NCBI RefSeq assembly: GCF_013626205.1
Contig: NZ_QHJE01000001.1
Location: forward strand, 2,646,501 to 2,710,500
Length of the DNA: 64,000 nt
From: Hyphomicrobium methylovorum
Lineage (GTDB): Bacteria > Pseudomonadota > Alphaproteobacteria > Rhizobiales > Hyphomicrobiaceae
Direction: 5' to 3'
The notes beneath the pieces are model-generated. The model was not told where the DNA came from. It saw only the letters and a program-made list of their open reading frames with translations, and did no database searches. The position numbers and the translations under genes are program-made. Positions 57,624 through 64,000 of this stretch are shown here, one piece after another; the first letter of the stretch is position 1, and each line of letters begins with the position of its first letter.

Positions 57624-57906
57624 ACTCCAACCCGACGTTCCGCTGCTCGAAGTGCTGATCTACGGCGTGCTCAATCCAGCGACGATCGTCGTCGCGTTTT
57701 TGATGGGACGGCGTGTGGATGCGAAGAACAAGGTTCTGCTTGCAGCGTTCATCGGCGCAGCCGCTGGTTCTTTATTGCTCTATATCGCGACGTTCTTCCA
57801 GATCTGGGATGCGCCGACGCTTGGGCGGTCTATCGCCGGAACATTCATCGTTTCGTTGATCGCAGGCTATGTTTACGCGGCGGCCGGTTACTGGTCGAAG
57901 CGTTGA
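57613..57906 (+). CDS. Small three-helix membrane protein, unknown function
   Basis: This 97-residue protein starts at a GTG that overlaps the end of the chorismate mutase gene by 11 bases, with GGGAGAGAA just upstream. It is mainly hydrophobic with three predicted helices (about residues 9-28, 36-56, 65-85) and a GRR-DAKNK loop. I recognise no named family. It sits 64 bases before gatB. Confidence 0.75.
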   Translation: MTPELQPDVPLLEVLIYGVLNPATIVVAFLMGRRVDAKNKVLLAAFIGAAAGSLLLYIATFFQIWDAPTLGRSIAGTFIVSLIAGYVYAAAGYWSKR

Positions 57907-57970
57907 GCGAATTTGGATTAGTCGCGCTGCGCCGCTAACGATCGGCGCGGTTACGACCGGAGAACTGAAT

Positions 57971-59452
57971 ATGAGTGCCACGAAGACGGCGGCCAAGGGG
58001 AAGCCGAACAATCTCATCGCGGGTGCAACCGGTGACTGGGAAGTCGTGATCGGCATGGAAGTTCATGCGCAGGTGGCTTCCAACGCGAAGTTGTTTTCCG
58101 GCGCTTCGACCGCGTTTGGCGCCGAGCCGAACAGCCATGTTTCGCTCGTCGATGCGGCCATGCCCGGCATGTTGCCCGTCATCAATCGCGAGTGCGTGGC
58201 GCAGGCCATTCGTACGGGCCTTGGGCTCAAAGCGCAGATCAACCATCGCAGCGTTTTCGACCGGAAGAATTATTTCTATCCCGATCTGCCGCAGGGTTAT
58301 CAGATTTCGCAGTTCAAGCAGCCGATCGTCGGTGAGGGCGAGGTCGAGATCGACGTTGACGGCGAAACAATGAAGGTGGGGATCGAGCGACTGCATCTCG
58401 AGCAGGACGCGGGTAAGTCGCTGCACGATCAACATCCGGATTATTCCTACGTCGATCTCAATCGATCGGGCGTGGCGCTGATGGAGATCGTATCGCGGCC
58501 GGATCTCCGTTCGTCCAAGCAGGCGCAGGCGTATGTGACGAAGCTCAGGACGATCCTTCGCTATCTCGGAACGTGTGACGGCGACATGGAGAAGGGCAAC
58601 CTCCGTGCCGACGTCAACGTATCGGTCCGGAAGCCGGGTGATGGGCTTGGCACGCGGTGCGAAATCAAGAACGTGAACTCGATCCGCTTCATCGGTCAGG
58701 CGATCGAAACGGAAGCGCGCCGTCAGATCGACATCATCGAGGATGGTGGGAAGATCGATCAGGAGACGCGTCTCTTCGATGCCGCCAAGGGTGAGACGCG
58801 GTCGATGCGCTCAAAGGAAGAAGCGCACGACTATCGCTATTTTCCAGATCCCGATTTGCTGCCGCTCGAATTTTCCGAGGCGTATGTCGAGGAACTGAAG
58901 TCGGGCTTGCCGGAACTGCCGGATGAGAAGCGCACGCGCTTCATGAAGGCGTTTGGGCTATCGGCGTATGACTCGGATGTTCTGGTCGCCGAGCGGTCGT
59001 CTGCGGATTATTTCGAGAGTGTCGCCAAGGGGCGAGACGGAAAGCTCGCGGCGAACTGGGTGATCAACGAATTGTTCGGCCGCCTCAACAAGGAAGGCAA
59101 GGAGATCGAAGCTAGCCCCGTCTCGGCGGCGCAGCTTGGCTCTATCGTCGATCTCATCTCTTCGAATGCGATTTCCGGAAAGATCGCGAAGGATCTCTTC
59201 GAGATCGTTTGGACCGATGGTGGCGATCCTGCGAAGATCGTCGAAGATCGCGGCATGAAGCAGGTGACGGATACTGGCGCGATCGAGAAGGCCGTGGACG
59301 AGATCATCGCGGCAAACCCCGAAAAGGTGGAGCAGGCGAAGGCGAAGCCCTCAATGCTCGGCTGGTTCGTGGGGCAGGTGATGAAATCCACGGGCGGAAA
59401 AGCGAACCCGGCAGCCGTCAACGAGATCTTAAAGGCGAAGCTCGGGATCTGA
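57971..59452 (+). CDS. gatB: Aspartyl/glutamyl-tRNA amidotransferase subunit B
   Basis: This 493-residue subunit binds mischarged tRNA and carries out its phosphorylation and transamidation. It shows [50 protein letters not shown] and [18 protein letters not shown]. The C-terminal YqeY-like domain ends [23 protein letters not shown] 57971 follows GGAGA; the longer frame upstream is not conserved. Confidence 0.98.
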   Translation: MSATKTAAKGKPNNLIAGATGDWEVVIGMEVHAQVASNAKLFSGASTAFGAEPNSHVSLVDAAMPGMLPVINRECVAQAIRTGLGLKAQINHRSVFDRKNYFYPDLPQGYQISQFKQPIVGEGEVEIDVDGETMKVGIERLHLEQDAGKSLHDQHPDYSYVDLNRSGVALMEIVSRPDLRSSKQAQAYVTKLRTILRYLGTCDGDMEKGNLRADVNVSVRKPGDGLGTRCEIKNVNSIRFIGQAIETEARRQIDIIEDGGKIDQETRLFDAAKGETRSMRSKEEAHDYRYFPDPDLLPLEFSEAYVEELKSGLPELPDEKRTRFMKAFGLSAYDSDVLVAERSSADYFESVAKGRDGKLAANWVINELFGRLNKEGKEIEASPVSAAQLGSIVDLISSNAISGKIAKDLFEIVWTDGGDPAKIVEDRGMKQVTDTGAIEKAVDEIIAANPEKVEQAKAKPSMLGWFVGQVMKSTGGKANPAAVNEILKAKLGI

Positions 59453-59478
59453 CCGATCTGCGAGTGTTCGCCTAGGCG

Positions 59479-59622
59479 TCAAGCTAGCGCTTCTGCCGGG
59501 CGGCGTGCCTTGTGTTCACGAAGGCCGACGCGCACGACGTGCAGAATGCCGATGCACGCGAGCAGTATGAGTCCGCCGGGTACGATCGCTGCGATGACGT
59601 AAATTGCTTTTGTCGCTGTCAT
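59479..59622 (-). CDS. 47-residue single-pass membrane protein
   Basis: The ATG at 59622 is preceded by an excellent ribosome site (AAGGAGAGG). The product has one membrane helix (IYVIAAIVPGGLILLACIGI) and a basic, Ala-rich tail (REHKARRPAEALA). No family is recognised. It lies 26 bases from the convergent gatB stop. Confidence 0.65.
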   Translation of the reverse strand: MTATKAIYVIAAIVPGGLILLACIGILHVVRVGLREHKARRPAEALA

Positions 59623-59801
59623 TGGGCCTCTCCTTGGAGGCAGGGTTGATCTGCGACAAAACATACCACTGATAATTTTCGATCCTGCTCACGCGACCCA
59701 TCGCAATTGCAAAGCGAAATTTGCTCGGCGCTAAGACGCGATGAAGAATGCGTTAAAGGCATTTCGATTGCGTCGGCGACTTTCAGGCCGCCAGCGCGAG
59801 G

Positions 59802-61166
59802 CTAAAGCGGGCTGACCAGCAACGGCATTCCACCCTTTGGGCGGAGCGTTACGCGGCTAATGGGTTCCGGCGCATGGCGGCCGTCCCACGCGAAGCTGGT
59901 CGTTCGTAAGAATTCGGCAAGGAGTGTGATTGCTTCGAGGTTCGCAAACGCCGAGCCTATGCAGATGCGCGGTCCGTATCCGAACGGCATGAACTGCGTG
60001 CGAGGACGTTTCGCCTCGTTTTCAGGAAGGAAGCGATCGGGGTCGAAACGATCGGGATCGGACCAAAGCAGCTTGTGGCGATGGAGCGCGAAGATCGGAA
60101 TGACGATCAGGGTCGGCTTTGGCAGATGCTTGCCGCCGATATCGACATCGTCGCTCGTGACGCGCGTTATGACCGGTACGGGTGGATAGAGCCGCATCGA
60201 CTCCTTCAGGAAGCGAGCGGTGAGTGGAAGCTGAGCGATCGTCTCGGCTGTGATGGCGCCAGATCCCGTCACGCCGCGAATTTCCTCACGCAGGCGGTCT
60301 TGCCACTCCGGCGCGCGCGCGAGGAGATAGAGCGACCAGGTGAGTGCTTTGGCGGTCGTTTCGTGCCCTGCGAGAAGAAACGTCGTCAGATTGTCGACGA
60401 TCATGTCATCGGGCATCGGCAGGCCGGTATCGGGATCGCGCGCTGTTATCAGGCGTGCAACAAGATCGTCACCTGCACTACCAGCGTGGCGCCGCTTTTC
60501 CAGCAGGCGCGCAACAACGGCGCGCGAGCGTACAGCAGCCTGGCGCATGCGCCGTTTCCCCGGATGCCATGCCGTTTCGGGGATCATCAGTAATGAGGCT
60601 GCAACTTCCCAGGTGATCGGATCGAGATACGCGCGGGCGGCTTCCTTTATGGCGTCGGCTTCGCTCTCATCGATGCCTGCGAGAATGGTGCGCGTGATGA
60701 CGGAGAACGTCGTCTCGGTCATGTCGTTGTCGATGGCGGTTAAGCGATTGGCGCCGCCCGCGCGCCAGATTGCAGTCCGCTGTTGGGCGGCTTCGAGAAT
60801 GACGGGCACATAGTTCAGCAGTTCGGAGCGGCGGAATAGTGGGCTCGCGAGTTTGCGTTGCCAGCGCCAGCTTTCTCCTTCGGCCGTAAGAAGGCCCTCT
60901 CCGACGATGGGCTTCAGCACGCGGCGGTCAAGGCGGGTCTTGGGGAAGTTCTCGGCGTCGCTAAGTAGAATGCGCTCGATCAGGGCCGGATCGGTTACCC
61001 AGGCGACGAGCGGCCGCTTGCGGCCGTAGGTGACGACCGGCTGATCGTAGACGGCGCGCGGAAGCGAGCGCAGAGGATTGCGGATGAAGCGCGCAAGAAA
61101 CGGCAATAGCGGCAAAGCCCGGGCGGAGGGCGTTGCCGTTGGCGGGTAAAGGGCGGCGGTGGTCAT
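59802..61166 (-). CDS. Cytochrome P450
   Basis: This 454-residue haem monooxygenase has the oxygen-binding I-helix motif AGHETTAKALTW, the K-helix ESMRLYPPVPV (ExxR) and the haem-ligand loop FMPFGYGPRICIGSAFA, with the Cys of ICIG as the iron ligand. There is no signal or membrane anchor. It resembles bacterial P450s related to CYP4/CYP102-type fatty acid hydroxylases in this loop; the substrate and redox partner are unknown, and no ferredoxin gene is near. ATG 61166 fits the family start. Confidence 0.95.
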   Translation of the reverse strand: MTTAALYPPTATPSARALPLLPFLARFIRNPLRSLPRAVYDQPVVTYGRKRPLVAWVTDPALIERILLSDAENFPKTRLDRRVLKPIVGEGLLTAEGESWRWQRKLASPLFRRSELLNYVPVILEAAQQRTAIWRAGGANRLTAIDNDMTETTFSVITRTILAGIDESEADAIKEAARAYLDPITWEVAASLLMIPETAWHPGKRRMRQAAVRSRAVVARLLEKRRHAGSAGDDLVARLITARDPDTGLPMPDDMIVDNLTTFLLAGHETTAKALTWSLYLLARAPEWQDRLREEIRGVTGSGAITAETIAQLPLTARFLKESMRLYPPVPVITRVTSDDVDIGGKHLPKPTLIVIPIFALHRHKLLWSDPDRFDPDRFLPENEAKRPRTQFMPFGYGPRICIGSAFANLEAITLLAEFLRTTSFAWDGRHAPEPISRVTLRPKGGMPLLVSPL

Positions 61167-61228
61167 ACCACTCGCTCTGTCCTGTGTTTTGGCCGGGCGT
61201 GCGATTGCGGTGCAATCGGGTCCGCGTC

Positions 61229-61393
61229 TTAGGCGGTGGCTGCCTTCTTGGCGCGTGCCTTGCCAGCGAGCTTCTTTAAGCGCGTGCGGGCGGCGAGCGT
61301 GTTGCCCTGGATGCGCGTCTGCGGTGGACGCGGAATGGTGCGGCGGGCCTTCTTCTTCTGCTTCTGCGTGTTCTTCAGCGACGTCTTGGACAT
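61229..61393 (-). CDS. 54-residue very basic protein upstream of the P450
   Basis: The frame runs from ATG 61391-61393 to TAA 61229-61231. The product starts MSKTSLKNTQKQKKKARRTI, then PRPPQTRIQG, and ends in Lys/Ala/Arg-rich repeats (KKLAGKARAKK); about a third of residues are Lys or Arg. It may bind nucleic acid or the ribosome, but no family is recognised. It is 62 bases upstream of the P450 start on the same strand, and a palindrome lies just before its ATG. Confidence 0.65.
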   Translation of the reverse strand: MSKTSLKNTQKQKKKARRTIPRPPQTRIQGNTLAARTRLKKLAGKARAKKAATA

Positions 61394-61396
61394 GAT

Positions 61397-61411
61397 ATTT
61401 GCCTGGCAAAT
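61397..61411. promoter_or_regulatory. Perfect 15-bp palindrome before the small basic gene
   Basis: ATTTGCC (61397-61403) and GGCAAAT (61405-61411) are perfect inverted repeats around one T. It begins three bases upstream of the ATG of the 54-residue basic protein, so a bound regulator, or an RNA hairpin, would block ribosome entry. It could control that gene and the P450 behind it. Confidence 0.5.
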
Positions 61412-61508
61412 GATAGGTGAAGCATGATCGCGCCGGGTCCCGACGCAATATTCGGAGCCGATCCTCTACGGGATCGCTTCTCGCGACGCAAGCGGGCGCG
61501 AAATCGCA

Positions 61509-62039
61509 TCAGTTCAGGAGGTAGCTCAGCCCGAAATACGTGGGTGCGATGACACCGGCGGCCCAAATGAACGCGGAAAGGATATTGGCGATCTGAAACT
61601 GCCATTGGGGAACGGCGTAAACGCCTGCGATGACAGGGATGATTGCGCGTACCGGGCCAAAGAAGTGCCCCAGAAAGACGCCAGCGGCGCCCCAGCGATC
61701 GAAAAAGACCTGACCACGGTCAACCATGGCCGGATACTTGTTGAACGGCCAGAGTTCCCGGATGCCTTCCTTGTAATAGAGCCCGATCCAGTAAGAGATC
61801 GCGTATCCCAAGGAGCCGCCGACGCCCGCCCAGATGATTGCAGGCCATAGGACGCTCAATTCGACGCCGCTCTTCGCCAGAAGGGCCGCTATGCCGATCA
61901 GAATTGCGGTTCCGGGCCATAGGATCGACAGGAAGCAAAAGCTTTCCAGAAAGGCGACGAAGAACGCAATGGGGCCAGCCCATTCTTCGTGATTGCGCAC
62001 AAACATGACAATGGCATCGACGAAGTCTTGCACGTTCAT
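61509..62039 (-). CDS. DedA/SNARE-associated (VTT domain) membrane protein
   Basis: This 176-residue inner-membrane protein has the DedA pattern FLESFCFLSILWPGTAILI, GGSLGYAISYWIG, and FFDRWGAAGVFLGHFFGPVRAIIPVIAG (the last including G-R and GPVR). Such proteins act as lipid (undecaprenyl phosphate or phospholipid) scramblases or proton-dependent transporters. ATG 62039 follows GGAAG. It stands alone. Confidence 0.92.
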   Translation of the reverse strand: MNVQDFVDAIVMFVRNHEEWAGPIAFFVAFLESFCFLSILWPGTAILIGIAALLAKSGVELSVLWPAIIWAGVGGSLGYAISYWIGLYYKEGIRELWPFNKYPAMVDRGQVFFDRWGAAGVFLGHFFGPVRAIIPVIAGVYAVPQWQFQIANILSAFIWAAGVIAPTYFGLSYLLN

Positions 62040-62142
62040 GGAAAGGCTTCCGATGCGGGAGAGTTGTGGAGAGGACGGAGACAGCCCCATCGTGCCCCCG
62101 CCCGGGCAAATAGGGAAACATTATGAATCATTCAAGCCTCGA

Positions 62143-62601
62143 CTAGCGGCATCGGCGTGCGAACTCGCGGCCGAGATCCCGCGAGACTTCGCGTGCAAGC
62201 ATACCAGCGCGCGCAATTTGCGCCGGAGTCAGTCCGGAATTGGCGCCGCTTTTAAGGGATGCCGGGCCGCGGTCAGCTTCGGCTTTGGCGTGGGCGAGTT
62301 CGTCGCAGGAAAGCTCTGCACGCTTCTTGTTGAAGGCCATGAGGCGTACGCCGGACGCATATTCGTGCGGGCCAGCGGGATGTTTCACCCAGGCGCGCGA
62401 TTTATCGGCCATGTAGGAATCGTAGACGATCTTACGCTGGCTGATGCAGACGTTGCTATCATCCACGCACTTGAGGCCGCGAGCCTGCTCTCCGAGCGCG
62501 GCTTCGTTTCCCCCGCATCCCGCCATCACTGCGCCGGCACCGAGCGCAAAAAGAAAGACGGTCAATTTGGGAAGGTTCGAGGGAAAGCGCAGAATTTGCA
62601 A
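62143..62601 (-). CDS. Putative lipoprotein with conserved cysteines
   Basis: The protein has a lipoprotein-type signal (LTVFLFALGAGAVMAGC, lipobox MAGC) and then a charged domain with Cys in GLKCVDDSNVCISQ and ELSCDELAHA and a C-terminal REFARRCR. I recognise no named family. The start is uncertain; a TTG at 62601, with GGATGG nine bases upstream, gives 152 residues. It lies 147 bases from the divergent quinone oxidoreductase gene. Confidence 0.65.
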   Translation of the reverse strand: MQILRFPSNLPKLTVFLFALGAGAVMAGCGGNEAALGEQARGLKCVDDSNVCISQRKIVYDSYMADKSRAWVKHPAGPHEYASGVRLMAFNKKRAELSCDELAHAKAEADRGPASLKSGANSGLTPAQIARAGMLAREVSRDLGREFARRCR

Positions 62602-62747
62602 AACGTGGGTCCATCCTTTTGTTTCAATGCGGGTAGAAAGGCAGAATGGCGGGCTCGTGGCAGACCGGTGAATGGAGCCCTGCACCTAGCGAGATTTGCT
62701 GAGGCGCGGCATCAATCACACACTTGAACGAACTGGAGACTGAGACG

Positions 62748-63716
62748 ATGGCGTACGCGATTCGCGTTCATAACTATGGCGGCCCAGAAGAACTGCGTTA
62801 TGAGGACGTCGATACCGGCGAGCCGGGTGTGGGCGAAGTTCTTGTTCGCCAGCATGCCGTTGGGGTCAATTTTATCGATATTTATCAGCGTTCGGGCCTC
62901 TACAAGTTGCCGTCTCTGCCTGCGGTGCTCGGCTCGGAAGCAGCTGGAGAGGTCATAGGCACCGGCGCGGGCGTCGAGGCGTTCAAGATCGGGGATCGCG
63001 TGGCGTATGCGAGCGCGCCGGGGGCCTATGCTGCCGTTCGACGTGTGCCAGTGGATAAGCTCGTCAAGCTGCCTGACGCGATCGACTATGCGACTGCCGC
63101 CGCGATGATGCTGCAAGGTATGACGGCCCGTTATCTTCTGCGTGAGACGTATAACGTCGGTCCAGGGACAGTTCTTCTGTTTCATGCAGCTGCGGGCGGC
63201 GTTGGGTTGATCGCGTGCCAGTGGGCGCGTGCGCTTGGCGCAACCGTGATTGGGACCGTTAGCACCGACGCCAAAGCGGAGCTTGCGAAGGCCAACGGTG
63301 CAACGCATGCGATCAATGTGAAGCGAGAAGACTTCGTTGCGCGCGTCAAGGAGATCACGAACGGCGCTGGGTGCGATGTCGTCTATGACTCCGTCGGCAA
63401 GGACACATTTCCGCAGTCGCTGGATTGCCTAAAGCCGAAAGGCCTATGGGTTTCCTTCGGCAACTCCTCCGGGCCGGTGCCTCCATTCGAGCTAACGGCC
63501 CTGAAAGGCTCACTTTTTGCCACGCGTCCGTCGCTTTTTGCATATACGGAAAAACGAGAAGATCTCGAAGCGAACGCCGCTGAATTGTTCGAGATGGTGT
63601 CTTCGGGAAAGGTCCAGATCGCGGTCAATCATCGCTATCCGCTTAGCGAAGCTGCTGAGGCCCATCGGGCGCTCGCCAGCAGGGCGACGACAGGATCCAT
63701 CATTCTCGTGCCGTAA
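62748..63716 (+). CDS. Quinone oxidoreductase (zeta-crystallin-like MDR)
   Basis: This 322-residue NADPH-dependent enzyme of the medium-chain family reduces quinones by one electron. It lacks zinc ligands, as usual for this branch. It shows VGVNFIDIYQRSGLYKLPSL, LGSEAAGEV, the dinucleotide loop HAAAGGVGLIACQWARALGA and a C-terminal SGKVQIAVNHRYPLSEAAEAHRAL run (seen as KVQIAVNHRYPLSEAAEA). ATG 62748 follows GGAGA. An AAGGAG is shared with the next gene's start, eight bases on. Confidence 0.94.
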   Translation: MAYAIRVHNYGGPEELRYEDVDTGEPGVGEVLVRQHAVGVNFIDIYQRSGLYKLPSLPAVLGSEAAGEVIGTGAGVEAFKIGDRVAYASAPGAYAAVRRVPVDKLVKLPDAIDYATAAAMMLQGMTARYLLRETYNVGPGTVLLFHAAAGGVGLIACQWARALGATVIGTVSTDAKAELAKANGATHAINVKREDFVARVKEITNGAGCDVVYDSVGKDTFPQSLDCLKPKGLWVSFGNSSGPVPPFELTALKGSLFATRPSLFAYTEKREDLEANAAELFEMVSSGKVQIAVNHRYPLSEAAEAHRALASRATTGSIILVP

Positions 63717-63724
63717 GGAGCGAT

Positions 63725-64000
63725 ATGCCGGACGAAGGGCAAGACGAGCCGATCGCATTGTATTTTTGCCCGACGCCGAACGGGTATCAGATTTCGATCA
63801 TGCTCGAAGAGCTGCTTGCGCCGTACTGCGTGCTGTCTGCCGACGACGCAACGGGCGCGCAGCTCAACTCACATTTTGCTGCCCGGCTATCGGAGGAGAC
63901 ACTTCCGGCGATTGTCGATCCCGATGGGCCCGACGGTCAGCCGCTGGCGCTGTCGGAGTCTGGCGCGATCCTCCACTATCTGGCCCGCAAGTATGACGCG
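63725..64000 (+). CDS. Glutathione S-transferase, N-terminal part (gene runs out of window)
   Basis: The frame is open to the end of the window (92 codons seen). The N-terminal thioredoxin-like GST domain is clear: ALYFCPTPNGYQISIMLEELL with the N-P-x-G-glutathione pocket region, LPAIVDPDGP and ALSESGAILHYLARKY (SNAIL/TRAP-like Glu-Ser). This resembles the YghU/YfcG (Nu) class. AAGGAG precedes the ATG. The C-terminal helical domain is not seen. Confidence 0.9.
   Translation, partial: MPDEGQDEPIALYFCPTPNGYQISIMLEELLAPYCVLSADDATGAQLNSHFAARLSEETLPAIVDPDGPDGQPLALSESGAILHYLARKYDA

Overview
The window reads as a stretch of core chromosome from an alphaproteobacterium, most likely a Rhizobiales/Hyphomicrobiales member of the Hyphomicrobium type. 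The basis is the GC-rich coding sequence, the divK-pleD pair next to a DUF3572 gene, an EipB (DUF1849) envelope protein, an A-type/SUF Fe-S operon led by an Rrf2 regulator, the order topA-rnr-DUF983-Nudix-rpmG and the gatC/gatA/gatB cluster. I see no rRNA, tRNA, CRISPR array, prophage or intact insertion sequence. The genus call is inference from gene content, not from a database search.

Layout. 1-9.5 kb: end of a MarC protein, a lipoprotein, an acetyltransferase, bactofilin, a Bcp peroxiredoxin, a very large AsmA/YhdP-like protein, tyrS and anmK. 9.5-18.4 kb: an alpha/beta hydrolase with a charged tail, then a nine-part iron-sulfur operon: an Rrf2 regulator fused in frame to a cysteine desulfurase, sufB, a small membrane protein, sufC, sufD, sufS, a DUF59 gene (sufT-like) and an A-type carrier, closed by a rho-independent terminator. 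18.4-31.2 kb: DEAD-box helicase, aquaporin, fatty acid desaturase, parE, panC, putA and a SPOR-tailed D,D-carboxypeptidase. 31.8-34.8 kb: clpS-clpA with a strong terminator. 34.9-43.3 kb: small enzymes, RidA, EipB, the cell-cycle regulators divK and pleD, and rpmG. 43.3-54.9 kb: a long leftward run of Nudix, DUF983, rnr, topA, dprA, plsY, a degenerate dihydroorotase, pyrB and ruvX. 55-59.5 kb: gatC, a secreted protein, gatA, a chorismate mutase, a membrane protein and gatB. 59.5-64 kb: small proteins, a cytochrome P450, DedA, a lipoprotein, a quinone oxidoreductase and the start of a glutathione transferase.

The most interesting unit is the Fe-S operon. Its first gene joins an IscR-like sensor (three cysteines, C92/C99/C105) to a complete class I cysteine desulfurase (K344, C466). 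A good promoter 140 bases upstream is overlapped by a 23-bp palindrome, which suggests that one polypeptide both supplies sulfur and senses cluster status. The operon also carries a second, class II desulfurase (SufS) and an unexplained two-helix membrane protein between sufB and sufC.

Other points of note are rnr, whose N-terminal domain lies upstream of its first ATG so that translation probably starts at a CTG overlapping the topA stop; a pyrC homologue that has lost its metal ligands; a 536-base stretch with nested hairpins between pleD and rpmG; and several operator-like palindromes and small proteins. Start codons were chosen by ribosome-binding site and family alignment; GTG and TTG starts are common here.
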